NCBI GenBank assembly: GCA_030151365.1
Contig: JASLDW010000007.1
Span: 1 to 40,305 of the forward strand
DNA length: 40,305 nucleotides
From: Lysobacter sp.
Lineage (GTDB): Bacteria > Pseudomonadota > Gammaproteobacteria > Xanthomonadales > Xanthomonadaceae
Direction of reading: 5' to 3'
Shown piece by piece: positions 14,284-23,763 of the stretch. Each line of letters begins with the position of its first letter. Within the stretch, counting starts at the first letter, position 1. The notes under the pieces are model-generated. The model made no database searches. It was not told the origin of the DNA and saw only the letters and a list, made by a program, of their open reading frames with translations. The translations under genes and the position numbers were made by a program.

Positions 14284-16119
14284 ATGCACAGCAAAAAAAC
14301 GGGCCGCAAGGCCGGGTCAATCCAGCGCGATGCGCTGACTTCAACCACTCGCAGCGCGCGCGCCGGCAAGCGCTCCATGGCGCATTCGGTATTGGCCGTG
14401 GCCTTGTTGCTGGCAACGCAGTCCGCATTCGCGGCGGACGATTCCTGCCGGGACAGCAATGGCAATCCGATTGCCGGCAATACCGACGGCAGCGTGGAAC
14501 ACGGCTGGGAGAACACCACTTGCCAGGCCGGTGCCAGCGCATACGGCGTTTGGAACAATGCCAGCGCGCTCAACAGCAGTGCGTTTGGCTACTGGAACTG
14601 GGCACTTGCCGAGGGCAGCAGTGCGTTCGGTTGGGAGAATAACGCACGCGGCAAGTACAGCAATGCGTTTGGCAGTGCCAATCTGGCCAATTACAGCTAT
14701 GCCAATGCGTACGGGTACTCCAATTCGGCGAACTCCGTGGGTGCGCAGGCATTCGGGGGCAGCAATGTCGCTGTCGGCATCAACAGCATGGCCTTCGGAA
14801 TTTTCAATGATGCCAGCGGCAAAAGCAGCAGCGCATTTGGCTACGGAAACCACGCGAATGGCTTGGCTTCCAATGCCTTCGGCTATGGCAATACCGCCTC
14901 CGTAATGTGGAGCAACGCGTTCGGGTACGGCAACGCGGCAGATGGCTACGGCAGCAGTGCATTCGGCGATGCCAATACCGCCAGTGGAGACTATGGCAAC
15001 GCGTTTGGCTCTGAAAACAAGGCCGTGGGCAAGCATGGCACTGCGGTTGGCGACAGCAACGGCGCCTATGGTTATGCCAGTGTCGGGATGGGCTATGGCA
15101 ACAAGGCCGATGGCGACAGCAGCAGCGCGCTTGGCTGGGGAAATAACGCCAAGGCCGAAGCCAGCAGTGCGATCGGTTATCACAATGTGACCGAAGGTAA
15201 AAACAGCACGGCGGTCGGATTCGGCTCGCAAGCGCTGAACGCCTACAGCACCGCGATTGGCTATTACGCCGTCGCTGACCGCGATTACGCGATTTCGGTT
15301 GGCAAGAATGGCGAAGAGCACCAGATCATCCACCTGGCCGACGGCACCGAAGATACAGACGCCGTGAACGTTCGCCAATTGAATGGCGCGATTGCGGCGG
15401 CGGGTGGTTTCGGCGATTTCAGCGGACTGGCTTCTGCCTTCGGTGGCGGTGCGAGCTGGACCAACGGCACCTTTGTCGCGCCGACATTCACCATCCAGGG
15501 CAACAACTACAGCACCGTGTTCGATGCCTTCACGGCGGTGGACGGCAAGTTGACCGCGCTGGCCGCGAGCAGCGGTGCGCAGGGTCCGGCGGGTCCCGCA
15601 GGCCCGAGCGGTCCTGCAGGTCCACAAGGGCCAGCGGGTCCGCAGGGTCCGGCAGGTGCCGGTGCGATGGACACGGCCTATGTGGATGCCGGTGATGCCG
15701 CCACCCTGACCGCGGCCAACACGTATACCAACACCCGCGAAACCGCGGTCCGCACCGATATGACGGCGGGCGACGCCAACACGCTCACCGCCGCGAAGTC
15801 CTACACCGATTCGAAATTCAAATCGTTCTCGGACAGCTTCGACCAGTTCCGTGGCGACGTGAACCAGCGCTTCAACCAAACCGATCGCCACATCAGCCAG
15901 ATGTCGTCGATGGCGACGGCGATGACGCAGATGACCTCCAACGCGACCAATGGCGGATCGAAGAACGGACGGGTTGCCGTCGGCTTCGGCGTAACCAGCG
16001 GACAGAAGGCGATTTCCGTCGGCTATGGCGTGAAGGTGGGGCGCGGCTCCATCAGCTTCGGCGCGGCGTTCAGTGGCGGCAAGGGTACGGCAGGCGCGGG
16101 CTTCGGCCTCGACCTCTAA
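14284..16119 (+). CDS. Trimeric autotransporter adhesin (YadA-like, type Vc)
   Basis: A 611-residue surface adhesin. The start at 14284 has AGGGAG upstream; an in-frame TTG 24 bases earlier is less likely. Residues 1-43 are a long basic signal peptide ending in QSAFA. About residues 85-345 are tandem YadA-head repeats of roughly 14 residues with the pattern SSAFGYGN-x-A-x-G, which build a left-handed beta-roll. A neck motif lies at 352-366 (ADGTEDTDAVNVRQL). Residues 431-460 are ten collagen-like Gly-x-y triplets (GPAGPAGPSGPAGPQGPAG). A coiled stalk and the C-terminal membrane anchor (about 525-611, FNQTDRHISQM to FGLDL) end the protein. Three chains form one barrel in the outer membrane. 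It starts an apparent operon with the next gene, 12 bases away. Confidence 0.93.
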   Translation: MHSKKTGRKAGSIQRDALTSTTRSARAGKRSMAHSVLAVALLLATQSAFAADDSCRDSNGNPIAGNTDGSVEHGWENTTCQAGASAYGVWNNASALNSSAFGYWNWALAEGSSAFGWENNARGKYSNAFGSANLANYSYANAYGYSNSANSVGAQAFGGSNVAVGINSMAFGIFNDASGKSSSAFGYGNHANGLASNAFGYGNTASVMWSNAFGYGNAADGYGSSAFGDANTASGDYGNAFGSENKAVGKHGTAVGDSNGAYGYASVGMGYGNKADGDSSSALGWGNNAKAEASSAIGYHNVTEGKNSTAVGFGSQALNAYSTAIGYYAVADRDYAISVGKNGEEHQIIHLADGTEDTDAVNVRQLNGAIAAAGGFGDFSGLASAFGGGASWTNGTFVAPTFTIQGNNYSTVFDAFTAVDGKLTALAASSGAQGPAGPAGPSGPAGPQGPAGPQGPAGAGAMDTAYVDAGDAATLTAANTYTNTRETAVRTDMTAGDANTLTAAKSYTDSKFKSFSDSFDQFRGDVNQRFNQTDRHISQMSSMATAMTQMTSNATNGGSKNGRVAVGFGVTSGQKAISVGYGVKVGRGSISFGAAFSGGKGTAGAGFGLDL

Positions 16120-16131
16120 GGGGAACTCGAC

Positions 16132-19100
16132 ATGAAAAACAATGCAATCACGCGGCGCAAGGCCGCGCGTCTCAAGCGCCACGCGCTGACATCCACCATC
16201 CTGGTCTGCCTGACCATGCCGACTGCGGCGATGGCACAGCAGCAGTGGAAGGGCACGACTTCGGGCGTCTGGTTCGACGGAAGCAACTGGAGCAACGGGC
16301 AGGTTCCGACCGCTGCAGATGATGTGACGATCGACGTCAGCAAGGGCTCTCCGGGCGTTGTCGATGTCGGAAACAATGCGGTCGCGAACAAGATCGTGAT
16401 CGCCGATACCAGCGGAAGCGGGGTGAATTTTCGAATCGAGAAAGGTGCAACGCTGACCAGTACGTCAGGAGTCGTTGGCAATCTTGCCGGCGCTTCCGGC
16501 AGCGTCACTGTCGGTACTTTTCCAAGTAGCGGTTTCATCTCGAAGTGGGCGAATAGTGGCACGCTCGTCATCGGCAATGCCGGGTACGCCTTTCTCGATA
16601 TCGGCGATGGCGAGGTCGAAAATACCGACGGCACGATCGGGGCGTTGGTCGGGTCAGACGGCACTGTCAGTCTCAATGGCCCGACCGCGGTCTGGACGAA
16701 CACCGGAGACCTGTTCGTCGCAGACAAGGGCAAAGGTGTGTTGAACGTCTTCAATGGCGCCAATGTCCGCAACAACCAGGGCGCGATCGGCTTCAACGCC
16801 GGCTCCACAGGTGCGGTCACGGTCAGTGGGGCGGATTCGAAATGGACCAACGTCGCTGCGCTCACCATTGGCGATGAAGGCTCCGGCACCCTGGCGATCC
16901 AGAACGGCGGCATGGTCATCAACGCCGATGGCACGGTAGGCCGCAACGCCGGAGGCAGCGGTGCTGTCACAGTGACGGGCAAGGACTCGACATGGTTGAA
17001 CAATGGCCTGGTGATCGGTGATGCCGGCGCCGGCACGCTCAATATCCTGAAGGGCGGATGGGCCGGCGCAAACATCATCACCGTGGCGAAATCCGTCGGC
17101 TCAACGGGCGGCGTGGTGGTGGATGGTGCGGCATCCAAACTGCCCACCAAACTGTTCAGTGCTTCCTCGTTGTCCATCGGCGAGAAGGGCAATGGCACGC
17201 TCACGGTCACGAATGGCGGATGGGTCGAGAACGCCGGTGGGTATCTGGGTTACTACGCTGATGCATATGGGCAGGCGACGATCAGCGGCGTGGGTTCGAC
17301 CTGGACCAATAGTGAAGAAATCTATGTCGGTGCACTTGGTACCGGTTTGCTCGACATCAAGAACGGTGGCGCAGTCAGCGGCGGCGGCAACATCCATGTC
17401 GGATCTGAGGCGGGTTCCAGCGGGACCGTGAACATCGATGGCACGAATTCATCCCTGACCGCGACCGGGATGATGGTGATTGGCGATAAAGGCACCGGCA
17501 AGCTGTCCGTCAGCCACGGCGGCAGCGTGACCAGCGGCGACGGAATTTTCGGCATGTCGGGCACCGGCACCGGTGCGGTGGATGGCATCGGGTCGAAGTG
17601 GGACATCCTCGGTGATCTGTATGTCGGTGCCGTCGGTACCGGAACGCTGGATGTCGCCCATGGCGGGCAGCTCGCCAGCAAGATCGGTTACATCGGCTAC
17701 TCGGAAGGCGGATCGAATGCGAACGCCGTTACCGTGAGTGGAACGGGTTCGACGTGGACGGCGACTTCGCTGGGCATCGGCCTGGACGGCGCCGGCACGC
17801 TGAATATTCTGGGTGGCGGCGTGGTCACCAACGGCGGCGGTGCAGGCGATGTCGCGCTGATCGGTGCTGGCACGACTGCAGCCGGCGTTGCGAATGTCAG
17901 CGGCGCGGGTTCGACCTGGAATGCCGCTGGCGCTTTTGTGGTTGGCTACGGCGGCAGCGGCACGCTCGACATCAACAATGGCGGCAGCGTCCATGTCACC
18001 GATGCCGGCAACACCAATCCCGGCAGCAGCATGATCGGTTCGGTTGCCGGCTCTGTCGGTATCGCCACGGTGGCTGGCGCGGGCTCCAGCTGGACCAGTG
18101 CCGGCAATCTGATGGTGGGGCGTCGGGGCAAGGGCACACTCAACGTCAACAACGGCGGCGTGGTCGGCAGTCTGACAGGCACGATCGGCTCGGAGGCAGG
18201 CTCCGATGGTGGCGTGTCGGTCCAGGGTGCGGGTTCGGTCTGGAACGTCACCAACGATCTGACAGTCGGTGACGCGGGCTCCATGGCGATGTTGCAGATC
18301 GGTGATGGCGGCAAGGTTTCCGTGGGCGGCACGGTCACGCTGGCGAAGTCCAGTGGCATCGCCTTCCTGAACATCACCGGGACTGGCGGAACCCTGGATG
18401 CAACCAATGTCCAATTCGGCACCGGCACTGGCACCATCAACTTCGACCATACCAGTACGAACTACAACTTCGACGCAGCGATCTCCGGACTCGGCACGAT
18501 CCAGCACTATTCGGGCGTCACCTATCTGAGGGCGGATTCCGGCGGTTTCACCGGAAAAACGCATGTCAATGGCGGCAAGCTGATCGTCGATGGCAAGCTC
18601 GGTAGCGGTGCAATGGATGTGCAGTCCGGCGGCACGCTGGGCGGCAAGGGCGTGATTGGCGGTGACGTGACCATCGCTGCGGGTGGTGCGCTCAGCGGCA
18701 TTCAGGGCCAGACCCTGACCATGCAGAACCTCGACCTCGCCAGTGGGGCCAACGTCAACGTGACGTTGAACGCGCCGGGTGGTGCGGTATTGTTCGACGT
18801 CGTCAACGATCTCACGCTCGACGGCACGCTGAACATCGCTGCGGGCAATGCCTTCGGCCCGGGCGTGTATCGCCTGATGAGCTACGGCGGCGCGCTGACC
18901 GACAACGGCCTGGATATCGGCACGACACCGGCGGGCTCGGTCGCGGGCAATTTTGCCGTGCAGACGGCGGTTGCCGGCAAGGTGAACCTTGTCAGCAATG
19001 TGGCGCCGAATCTCGCATTCTGGGATGGCGACGGTGCGGGCAACGCGAACAACAACAGCGTTGATGGCGGTTCGGGCGTGTGGACGGCGGCATCGACCAA

Positions 19101-21936
19101 CTGGACCGATGCCAACGGCACGACCAATGGCGTCATGCATCCGCAGCCTACCTTCGCCATCTTCCAGGGCGGTGGAGGCGCGGTGACGGTCGATGCCGGA
19201 GCCGGTGCGATTGCCGTCACCGGCATGCAGTTCGCCAGCGATGACTACAAGATCGGCGGCGCAGCGATCACTTTGGCCGACCCCGATACCATCATCCGCG
19301 TCGGTGATGGCACGTTGGCGGGCGCGAATTACAGCGCGACGATCGATTCGGTGCTGACTGGCGCGGGTGGTCTCGACAAGACCGACTACGGCACCCTGGT
19401 TCTCACTGCCGACAATAGCTATGGCGGCGGCACGACCATCACCAATGGAGTGCTCCAACTCGGCAATGGTGGAACCGGCGGTTCGATCGTTGGCGATGTC
19501 GCTATCAACAGCGGCGGGCTGGTGTTCAACCGTTCCGACATGACGACCTTCGCGGGGGCGATCTCCGGCGTTGGTGCGCTCGACCATGACGGCGCTGGAA
19601 TCACTTGGCTCACCGGAAATTCCGGCAGCTACAACGGCTATGTTTCCGCCAATAACGGCACGCTGGGCGTCAAGGCAGGCGGTGTGTTGAATTCGGGCGG
19701 TTTGTACGCCGGTTGGTATCCAGGCACGCAAGGTGCGTTTGCCGTGGACGGTGCGGGTTCGACCTTGAGCAGTAGCGGCTATCTGGTGCTCGGAGGTGGC
19801 GGGAAGGGTGTGCTGTCGGTCGCCAACGGCGGCACCGTCAACATCGGTCAGAATGGCGTCCTCGGTTCTTTCGCCGGATCAACTGGCACGGCAACCGTGA
19901 CCGGTGCGGGCTCGAGTTGGAGCAATGCCGGCGACCTTTACGTCGGTTATGGCGGTATTGGCACGCTGGCAATCGCCAATGGCGGCACGGTCAGCAACAA
20001 GATTGGCCTGATCGGTCAGGACACTGGCGCGAGCGGTTCGGTCCTTGTCGATGGCGCGGGCTCGAAGTGGATCAACAGCGGCAGTCTTGTCATCGGCAAC
20101 AGCGGCACGGGCACGCTCACGCTGTCCGACGGGGGCATTGCCAGCACCGGCGGTGTTGCACTCCTCGCCGATCAGGCGGGGTCCACCGGTACGCTCAACA
20201 TCGGCGGCGCGGCGGGTTCGGCGGCGAAGGCTGCGGGCACGTTGAATGCCGGTACGCTCGAATTCGGCCAGGGCAGCGGCACGCTCAACTTCAACCACAC
20301 CGACAGCGGTTACACCTTCGCCGCATCGATGCTGGGCACGGGCACCATCAACCATCTTGCCGGCACCAGCAACCTGACCGGAAATTCCAACGGCTACTTC
20401 GGTGCGATCAATGTCGGCGGCGGCAAACTCGCGGTCAACGGCCAGCTCGGCAACGGCCAGTTCACGATCGGCAGCGGTGCAACACTGGGCGGCAACGGCT
20501 TGATCGGCAGCCTGGTGGCGCAGTCGGGCGCGGTGATCGCGCCGGGCAATTCCATCGGCACGTTGAATGTCGCCGGCAATGGCAGCTTCGCGGCGGGCTC
20601 CACCTATCAGGTCGAACTGGACTCGACGGGGCAGGCCGATCGCATCAACTTCGGCGGCGCGGCATCGATCGCCAATGGCGCATTGTTGAACGTGGTGAAA
20701 CTCGATGGCGCGCCCTACGTGGCCGGAACGCGTTACACCGTTCTGGAAGCAGACGGTGGTGTCGCTGGCAGCTTCAAGTTGGGCGGGAATATCGCTTCGC
20801 CTTCGGCCTTCCTGGGCCTGATCGATCACTACGACGCCACGCACGTTTATCTCGACGTGACCAAGATGAAATCGTTCGGCGCCGCCGGCATCACGCCCAA
20901 CCAGAAGGCGACCGGCAACGGAGCCGATGCCCTGGGCGCCGGCAACCCCGTGTACGACGCCGTGGTGATGTTGCCGACCGATGCGCAGGCGCAACACGCG
21001 CTAGATCAGTTGTCCGGCGAAATGCACGCCTCATTGCGCGGCATGATGATCGAGGACAGCCGTTACGTGCGCGAGGCCGCCTGGAACCGCATGCAGACGG
21101 CAACGGGCGACGGTTTCGCGCTGTGGGGCCGCGGTTACGGTGGCTGGGGCCGGCTCGACAGCGACGGCAATGCCGCAGCGATCAAGCGCGACGCCAGCGG
21201 CGTGTTCATGGGCAGCGATGGTCTGCTCGGCAATTGGCGCGTGGGTGCATTGGGTGGTGTTGGCCGCTCGAGCTTCAATGTCCGCGATCGCGCTTCACGC
21301 GGCCGCAGCGACAACTATCACTTCGGACTGTATGGCTCCACGCAGTGGGGGGCGCTCGATTTCCGCACGGGAGCTGCCTACACCTGGCAACGCATCGCAA
21401 GCGATCGTTCGGTGGTGTTCCCCGGATTCTCGCAACGCCTGACGTCCAGGTACAACGCCGGCACTACGCAGGCATTCGGTGAACTTGGTTACGGCATGGT
21501 TTCCGGCACGGAGAAACTTGAGCCGTTTGCAAACCTTGCCTGGGTGAAGCTGGATGCCGGCGCTTTCCGGGAAAAGGGCGGGACGGCTGCATTGGCTTCC
21601 GACGCTGCCACGACCGAAACGGCCTTCACCACGCTGGGTCTGCGTTTCGCTTCCAGCGGCGCATCCCGCAGCGGCAAGTTCACGACCACGGGCATGGTCG
21701 GATGGAGTCACGCCTTCGGCGATATCGCGCCGCCCTCCCTGTTGTCGCGATTCGCCGAAGGCGGCGACGCTTTCACCATCCATGGTGCGCCGGTTGCGCG
21801 CAATGCAGTGGTGATCGATGTCGGACTCGACTACGCGATCACGCCCGCAGCAACGTTCGGCGTCTCCTACGGCGGCCGCTTCGGGCCTGGCGCAAGCGAC
21901 CAGACGGCGCGCGTCAACTTCTCCTTCAAGTTCTGA
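16132..21936 (+). CDS. Large classical autotransporter (type Va) with repeat passenger
   Basis: A 1934-residue outer-membrane protein with ribosome site AGGGGA before the ATG. The signal peptide is basic and extended (MKNNAITRRKAARLKRHAL), cleaved after AMA at residue 35. The passenger is a beta-helix built of about fifteen units of roughly 50 residues with the core SxWTNxGxLxVGxxGxGTL and an NGG turn: twelve before residue about 730 and three after residue about 1205. Autotransporter-associated strand repeats stand between and after them. A linker helix (HASLRGMMIEDSRYVREA) precedes the C-terminal barrel (about 1660-1934, from ALWGRGYGGWG to the terminal FSFKF). No protease triad or RGD motif was noticed; adhesion or biofilm function is inferred from the fold. 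The globin gene follows after 9 bases. Confidence 0.95.
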   Translation: MKNNAITRRKAARLKRHALTSTILVCLTMPTAAMAQQQWKGTTSGVWFDGSNWSNGQVPTAADDVTIDVSKGSPGVVDVGNNAVANKIVIADTSGSGVNFRIEKGATLTSTSGVVGNLAGASGSVTVGTFPSSGFISKWANSGTLVIGNAGYAFLDIGDGEVENTDGTIGALVGSDGTVSLNGPTAVWTNTGDLFVADKGKGVLNVFNGANVRNNQGAIGFNAGSTGAVTVSGADSKWTNVAALTIGDEGSGTLAIQNGGMVINADGTVGRNAGGSGAVTVTGKDSTWLNNGLVIGDAGAGTLNILKGGWAGANIITVAKSVGSTGGVVVDGAASKLPTKLFSASSLSIGEKGNGTLTVTNGGWVENAGGYLGYYADAYGQATISGVGSTWTNSEEIYVGALGTGLLDIKNGGAVSGGGNIHVGSEAGSSGTVNIDGTNSSLTATGMMVIGDKGTGKLSVSHGGSVTSGDGIFGMSGTGTGAVDGIGSKWDILGDLYVGAVGTGTLDVAHGGQLASKIGYIGYSEGGSNANAVTVSGTGSTWTATSLGIGLDGAGTLNILGGGVVTNGGGAGDVALIGAGTTAAGVANVSGAGSTWNAAGAFVVGYGGSGTLDINNGGSVHVTDAGNTNPGSSMIGSVAGSVGIATVAGAGSSWTSAGNLMVGRRGKGTLNVNNGGVVGSLTGTIGSEAGSDGGVSVQGAGSVWNVTNDLTVGDAGSMAMLQIGDGGKVSVGGTVTLAKSSGIAFLNITGTGGTLDATNVQFGTGTGTINFDHTSTNYNFDAAISGLGTIQHYSGVTYLRADSGGFTGKTHVNGGKLIVDGKLGSGAMDVQSGGTLGGKGVIGGDVTIAAGGALSGIQGQTLTMQNLDLASGANVNVTLNAPGGAVLFDVVNDLTLDGTLNIAAGNAFGPGVYRLMSYGGALTDNGLDIGTTPAGSVAGNFAVQTAVAGKVNLVSNVAPNLAFWDGDGAGNANNNSVDGGSGVWTAASTNWTDANGTTNGVMHPQPTFAIFQGGGGAVTVDAGAGAIAVTGMQFASDDYKIGGAAITLADPDTIIRVGDGTLAGANYSATIDSVLTGAGGLDKTDYGTLVLTADNSYGGGTTITNGVLQLGNGGTGGSIVGDVAINSGGLVFNRSDMTTFAGAISGVGALDHDGAGITWLTGNSGSYNGYVSANNGTLGVKAGGVLNSGGLYAGWYPGTQGAFAVDGAGSTLSSSGYLVLGGGGKGVLSVANGGTVNIGQNGVLGSFAGSTGTATVTGAGSSWSNAGDLYVGYGGIGTLAIANGGTVSNKIGLIGQDTGASGSVLVDGAGSKWINSGSLVIGNSGTGTLTLSDGGIASTGGVALLADQAGSTGTLNIGGAAGSAAKAAGTLNAGTLEFGQGSGTLNFNHTDSGYTFAASMLGTGTINHLAGTSNLTGNSNGYFGAINVGGGKLAVNGQLGNGQFTIGSGATLGGNGLIGSLVAQSGAVIAPGNSIGTLNVAGNGSFAAGSTYQVELDSTGQADRINFGGAASIANGALLNVVKLDGAPYVAGTRYTVLEADGGVAGSFKLGGNIASPSAFLGLIDHYDATHVYLDVTKMKSFGAAGITPNQKATGNGADALGAGNPVYDAVVMLPTDAQAQHALDQLSGEMHASLRGMMIEDSRYVREAAWNRMQTATGDGFALWGRGYGGWGRLDSDGNAAAIKRDASGVFMGSDGLLGNWRVGALGGVGRSSFNVRDRASRGRSDNYHFGLYGSTQWGALDFRTGAAYTWQRIASDRSVVFPGFSQRLTSRYNAGTTQAFGELGYGMVSGTEKLEPFANLAWVKLDAGAFREKGGTAALASDAATTETAFTTLGLRFASSGASRSGKFTTTGMVGWSHAFGDIAPPSLLSRFAEGGDAFTIHGAPVARNAVVIDVGLDYAITPAATFGVSYGGRFGPGASDQTARVNFSFKF

Positions 21937-21945
21937 GGACACGAC

Positions 21946-22383
21946 ATGAACCACGACATGATCATGTTGGTCCAGAAGAGCTTTCGCGAAGTCATCCCGA
22001 TCGCCGATGCGGTTGGGTCGACCTTCTACGCGCGATTGTTCGAGACCCACCCCGAAGTGCGGCCGATGTTCCCCGAAGACATCCGGCCGCAGGCGAAGAA
22101 GCTGGTGCGGATGCTGGCGATGGTGGTGATCGGCCTGCATCGCCTCGATGCGGTCCGACCGGAGATCGAAGCCCTCGCACGGCGACACCGGAGTTACGGT
22201 GTCGTGGATGCACATTTTTCCGTGGTCGGCGAAACGCTGATCTGGACGCTGGAACACCACCTTGGTGATGCCTTCACTCCGGCGATCAAGCGCGCATGGA
22301 CGGCAGCCTTCAAGGCATTGTCCGACGTGATGATCGACGCGATGCATCCGCCTGCCGTCGTAGCCATTGCCGGACGCTGCTGA
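21946..22383 (+). CDS. Single-domain bacterial globin (flavohemoglobin-like)
   Basis: A 145-residue haem protein of the family of flavohemoglobin globin domains without a reductase part. Key positions are present: Tyr28 (B10), Phe42 (CD1), Gln49 (E7) and the proximal His81 (F8) in LARRHRSYGV. The Tyr/Gln distal pair is typical of globins that bind O2 tightly and detoxify NO or deliver O2. GAGGA lies before the ATG; the gap to the autotransporter stop is 9 bases, so co-transcription with the adhesins is likely. It also opens a group of redox and gas-binding genes. Confidence 0.92.
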   Translation: MNHDMIMLVQKSFREVIPIADAVGSTFYARLFETHPEVRPMFPEDIRPQAKKLVRMLAMVVIGLHRLDAVRPEIEALARRHRSYGVVDAHFSVVGETLIWTLEHHLGDAFTPAIKRAWTAAFKALSDVMIDAMHPPAVVAIAGRC

Positions 22384-22653
22384 CGCACGCTTGCCTCGAT
22401 TTCGCTTCAGACCGCTGCTCGCCAGTCGTACCGTTCCCTCCCCAGGTGGCTGGTGACGTGCAGGTCGCCGGGGCGTCGTTTCGGCACCCCGGTTCTTGTT
22501 CATGGCCCACGGCCATCGATCACGCGTTCCCCTGTTCGCACGATTGGTGGTCGTGGGTCGCTTGGGTATTCACATCGGCTGGCATTATTCACGCTGCGTG
22601 AATCGACGAGCGGTCACTCTGGTGCGCGTCCTTCGCAAACGAGGTGCCGAAAA
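22384..22653 (+). promoter_or_regulatory. Intergenic region with a 17-bp inverted repeat
   Basis: No gene is seen in these 270 bases. At 22587-22603 a perfect inverted repeat ATTCACG/CGTGAAT surrounds CTG, about 50 bases before the VOC start. Its size and symmetry suit an operator for a dimeric regulator. No clear promoter hexamers were found. Confidence 0.4.
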
Positions 22654-23142
22654 ATGGCCGCCAAGAACAAGAACACGATCTGCCTGTGGTACGCGCGCGA
22701 TGCCCTGGATGCGGCGAAGTTCTACGCCAAGACGTTTCCCGACAGCACAGTGGGTGCCGTCCACTTCGCGCCCGGTGATTACCCCGATGGCAAGCAGGGC
22801 GACGTCCTGACTGTCGAGTTCACGATCATGGGTATTCCCTGCATCGGCTTGAATGGCGGCGATGCGTTCAAGCACAGCGAGGCGTTCTCGTTCCAGGTCG
22901 CGACCGACGACCAGGCGGAAACCGATCGCTTGTGGAACGCCATCGTCGGCAACGGTGGCCAGGAAAGCATGTGCGGCTGGTGCAAGGACAAGTGGGGGCT
23001 GTCGTGGCAGATCACGCCGCGCACGCTGACGGATGCGGTCGCCGACCCCGACCCGAAAGCGGCGAAGCGCGCCTTCGACGCCATGATGACGATGCGGAAA
23101 ATCGACATCGCCGCGATCGAGGCGGCCCGCCGCGGCGACTGA
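22654..23142 (+). CDS. VOC-superfamily protein (PhnB / 3-demethylubiquinone methyltransferase-like)
   Basis: A 162-residue protein of the glyoxalase/bleomycin-resistance fold, of the PhnB-like group often labelled 3-demethylubiquinone methyltransferase. Typical features are CLWYARDALDAAKFYAKTFPDS at the start, LTVEFTIMGIPCIGLNGG, the FQVATDDQAETDRLW strand-helix, and GWCKDKWGLSWQITPRTL. The substrate is unknown; these proteins lack the canonical glyoxalase metal ligands. The ATG at 22654 follows GAGGTG; upstream in-frame codons have no family similarity. Confidence 0.88.
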   Translation: MAAKNKNTICLWYARDALDAAKFYAKTFPDSTVGAVHFAPGDYPDGKQGDVLTVEFTIMGIPCIGLNGGDAFKHSEAFSFQVATDDQAETDRLWNAIVGNGGQESMCGWCKDKWGLSWQITPRTLTDAVADPDPKAAKRAFDAMMTMRKIDIAAIEAARRGD

Positions 23143-23210
23143 CGGGTGGGGCCGGGCATCCGGCGTCATTGGCGACGGCTTGCCGGAGGATGATCCGGAG
23201 GCGATGACTT

Positions 23211-23231
23211 CCGGCCCGTCCGGAGGGCCGG
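23211..23231 (+). terminator. Possible terminator hairpin after the VOC gene
   Basis: CCGGCCC (23211-23217) pairs with GGGCCGG (23225-23231) around a 7-base loop. No T-run follows, so it is a weak call. The remainder of 23143-23275 shows nothing else. Confidence 0.35.
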
Positions 23232-23275
23232 GAATTGCTGCATGATGGGCCTCCGGTTTCCCCCCGGCCGCCGCC

Positions 23276-23761
23276 ATGACCGCACCGCCACTGCTGACCG
23301 AGGAACACGTCGAATTCATCACAAGCGAGGTGTCGATCAGCGCGGCATCGCGCGACGTGCGGCGCGTGCCTTCGCTGTGCAAGGTGATCGGTTGCCGGGT
23401 CAGTGACGACCGCCGGCGCGTGACGGTGCTGGTGGATGGGCCGGCCAATGCGCGATTGCTGGCGGACGTGCGGGCGACGCAGGCGATCGCCGTGGTGTAT
23501 TCGCTGCCCAGCACGCATCGCACGATGCAGCTCAAGGGCAGTGATGCGACGATCGAGGACATCCGCCCGGGCGATCCCGAATTGGCGAAGGCGCATTGCC
23601 GCGCATTCTGCGAACACCTCGTGAACTTCGGTTATCCGCGCGGGTTCGCCCAGGCATTGCACGATTGCCCGCCGGACCATCTGGTCGCGATCGCGTTCAC
23701 CGTCGGCGACGCCTTCGCGCAAACGCCCGGCCCCGGCGCCGGATCGCGCATGGAGCGCTGA
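23276..23761 (+). CDS. Pyridoxamine 5'-phosphate oxidase-like flavoprotein
   Basis: A 161-residue protein with the FMN-binding split-barrel layout: an N-terminal helix (LLTEEHVEFITSE), then SVSISAASRD, a strand block with VTVLVDGPAN, and AIAVVYSLPSTHRTMQLKG. It may bind FMN, F420 or haem, as relatives do; no catalytic function can be assigned. The stop is two bases before the next gene's ATG, so it is co-transcribed with another PPOX-like protein, suggesting a shared cofactor or signal. Confidence 0.75.
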   Translation: MTAPPLLTEEHVEFITSEVSISAASRDVRRVPSLCKVIGCRVSDDRRRVTVLVDGPANARLLADVRATQAIAVVYSLPSTHRTMQLKGSDATIEDIRPGDPELAKAHCRAFCEHLVNFGYPRGFAQALHDCPPDHLVAIAFTVGDAFAQTPGPGAGSRMER

Positions 23762-23763
23762 CG

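Noticed and set aside
14341..16182. A 613-codon open frame opposite the trimeric adhesin
   Set aside because: It is produced by repetitive GC-rich codons on the other strand, crosses the gene boundary and shows no recognisable domain.
17449..19731. A 760-codon open frame on the minus strand opposite the autotransporter
   Set aside because: It is a shadow of the Gly/Thr-rich repeat gene. The plus-strand protein has a signal peptide, repeats and a barrel, while the minus reading has no domain.
16400..20300. Regular DNA repeats resembling an array
   Set aside because: The repeats are in frame, about 150 bp long and diverged, and encode the autotransporter passenger. No identical short repeats with unique spacers as in CRISPR are present.
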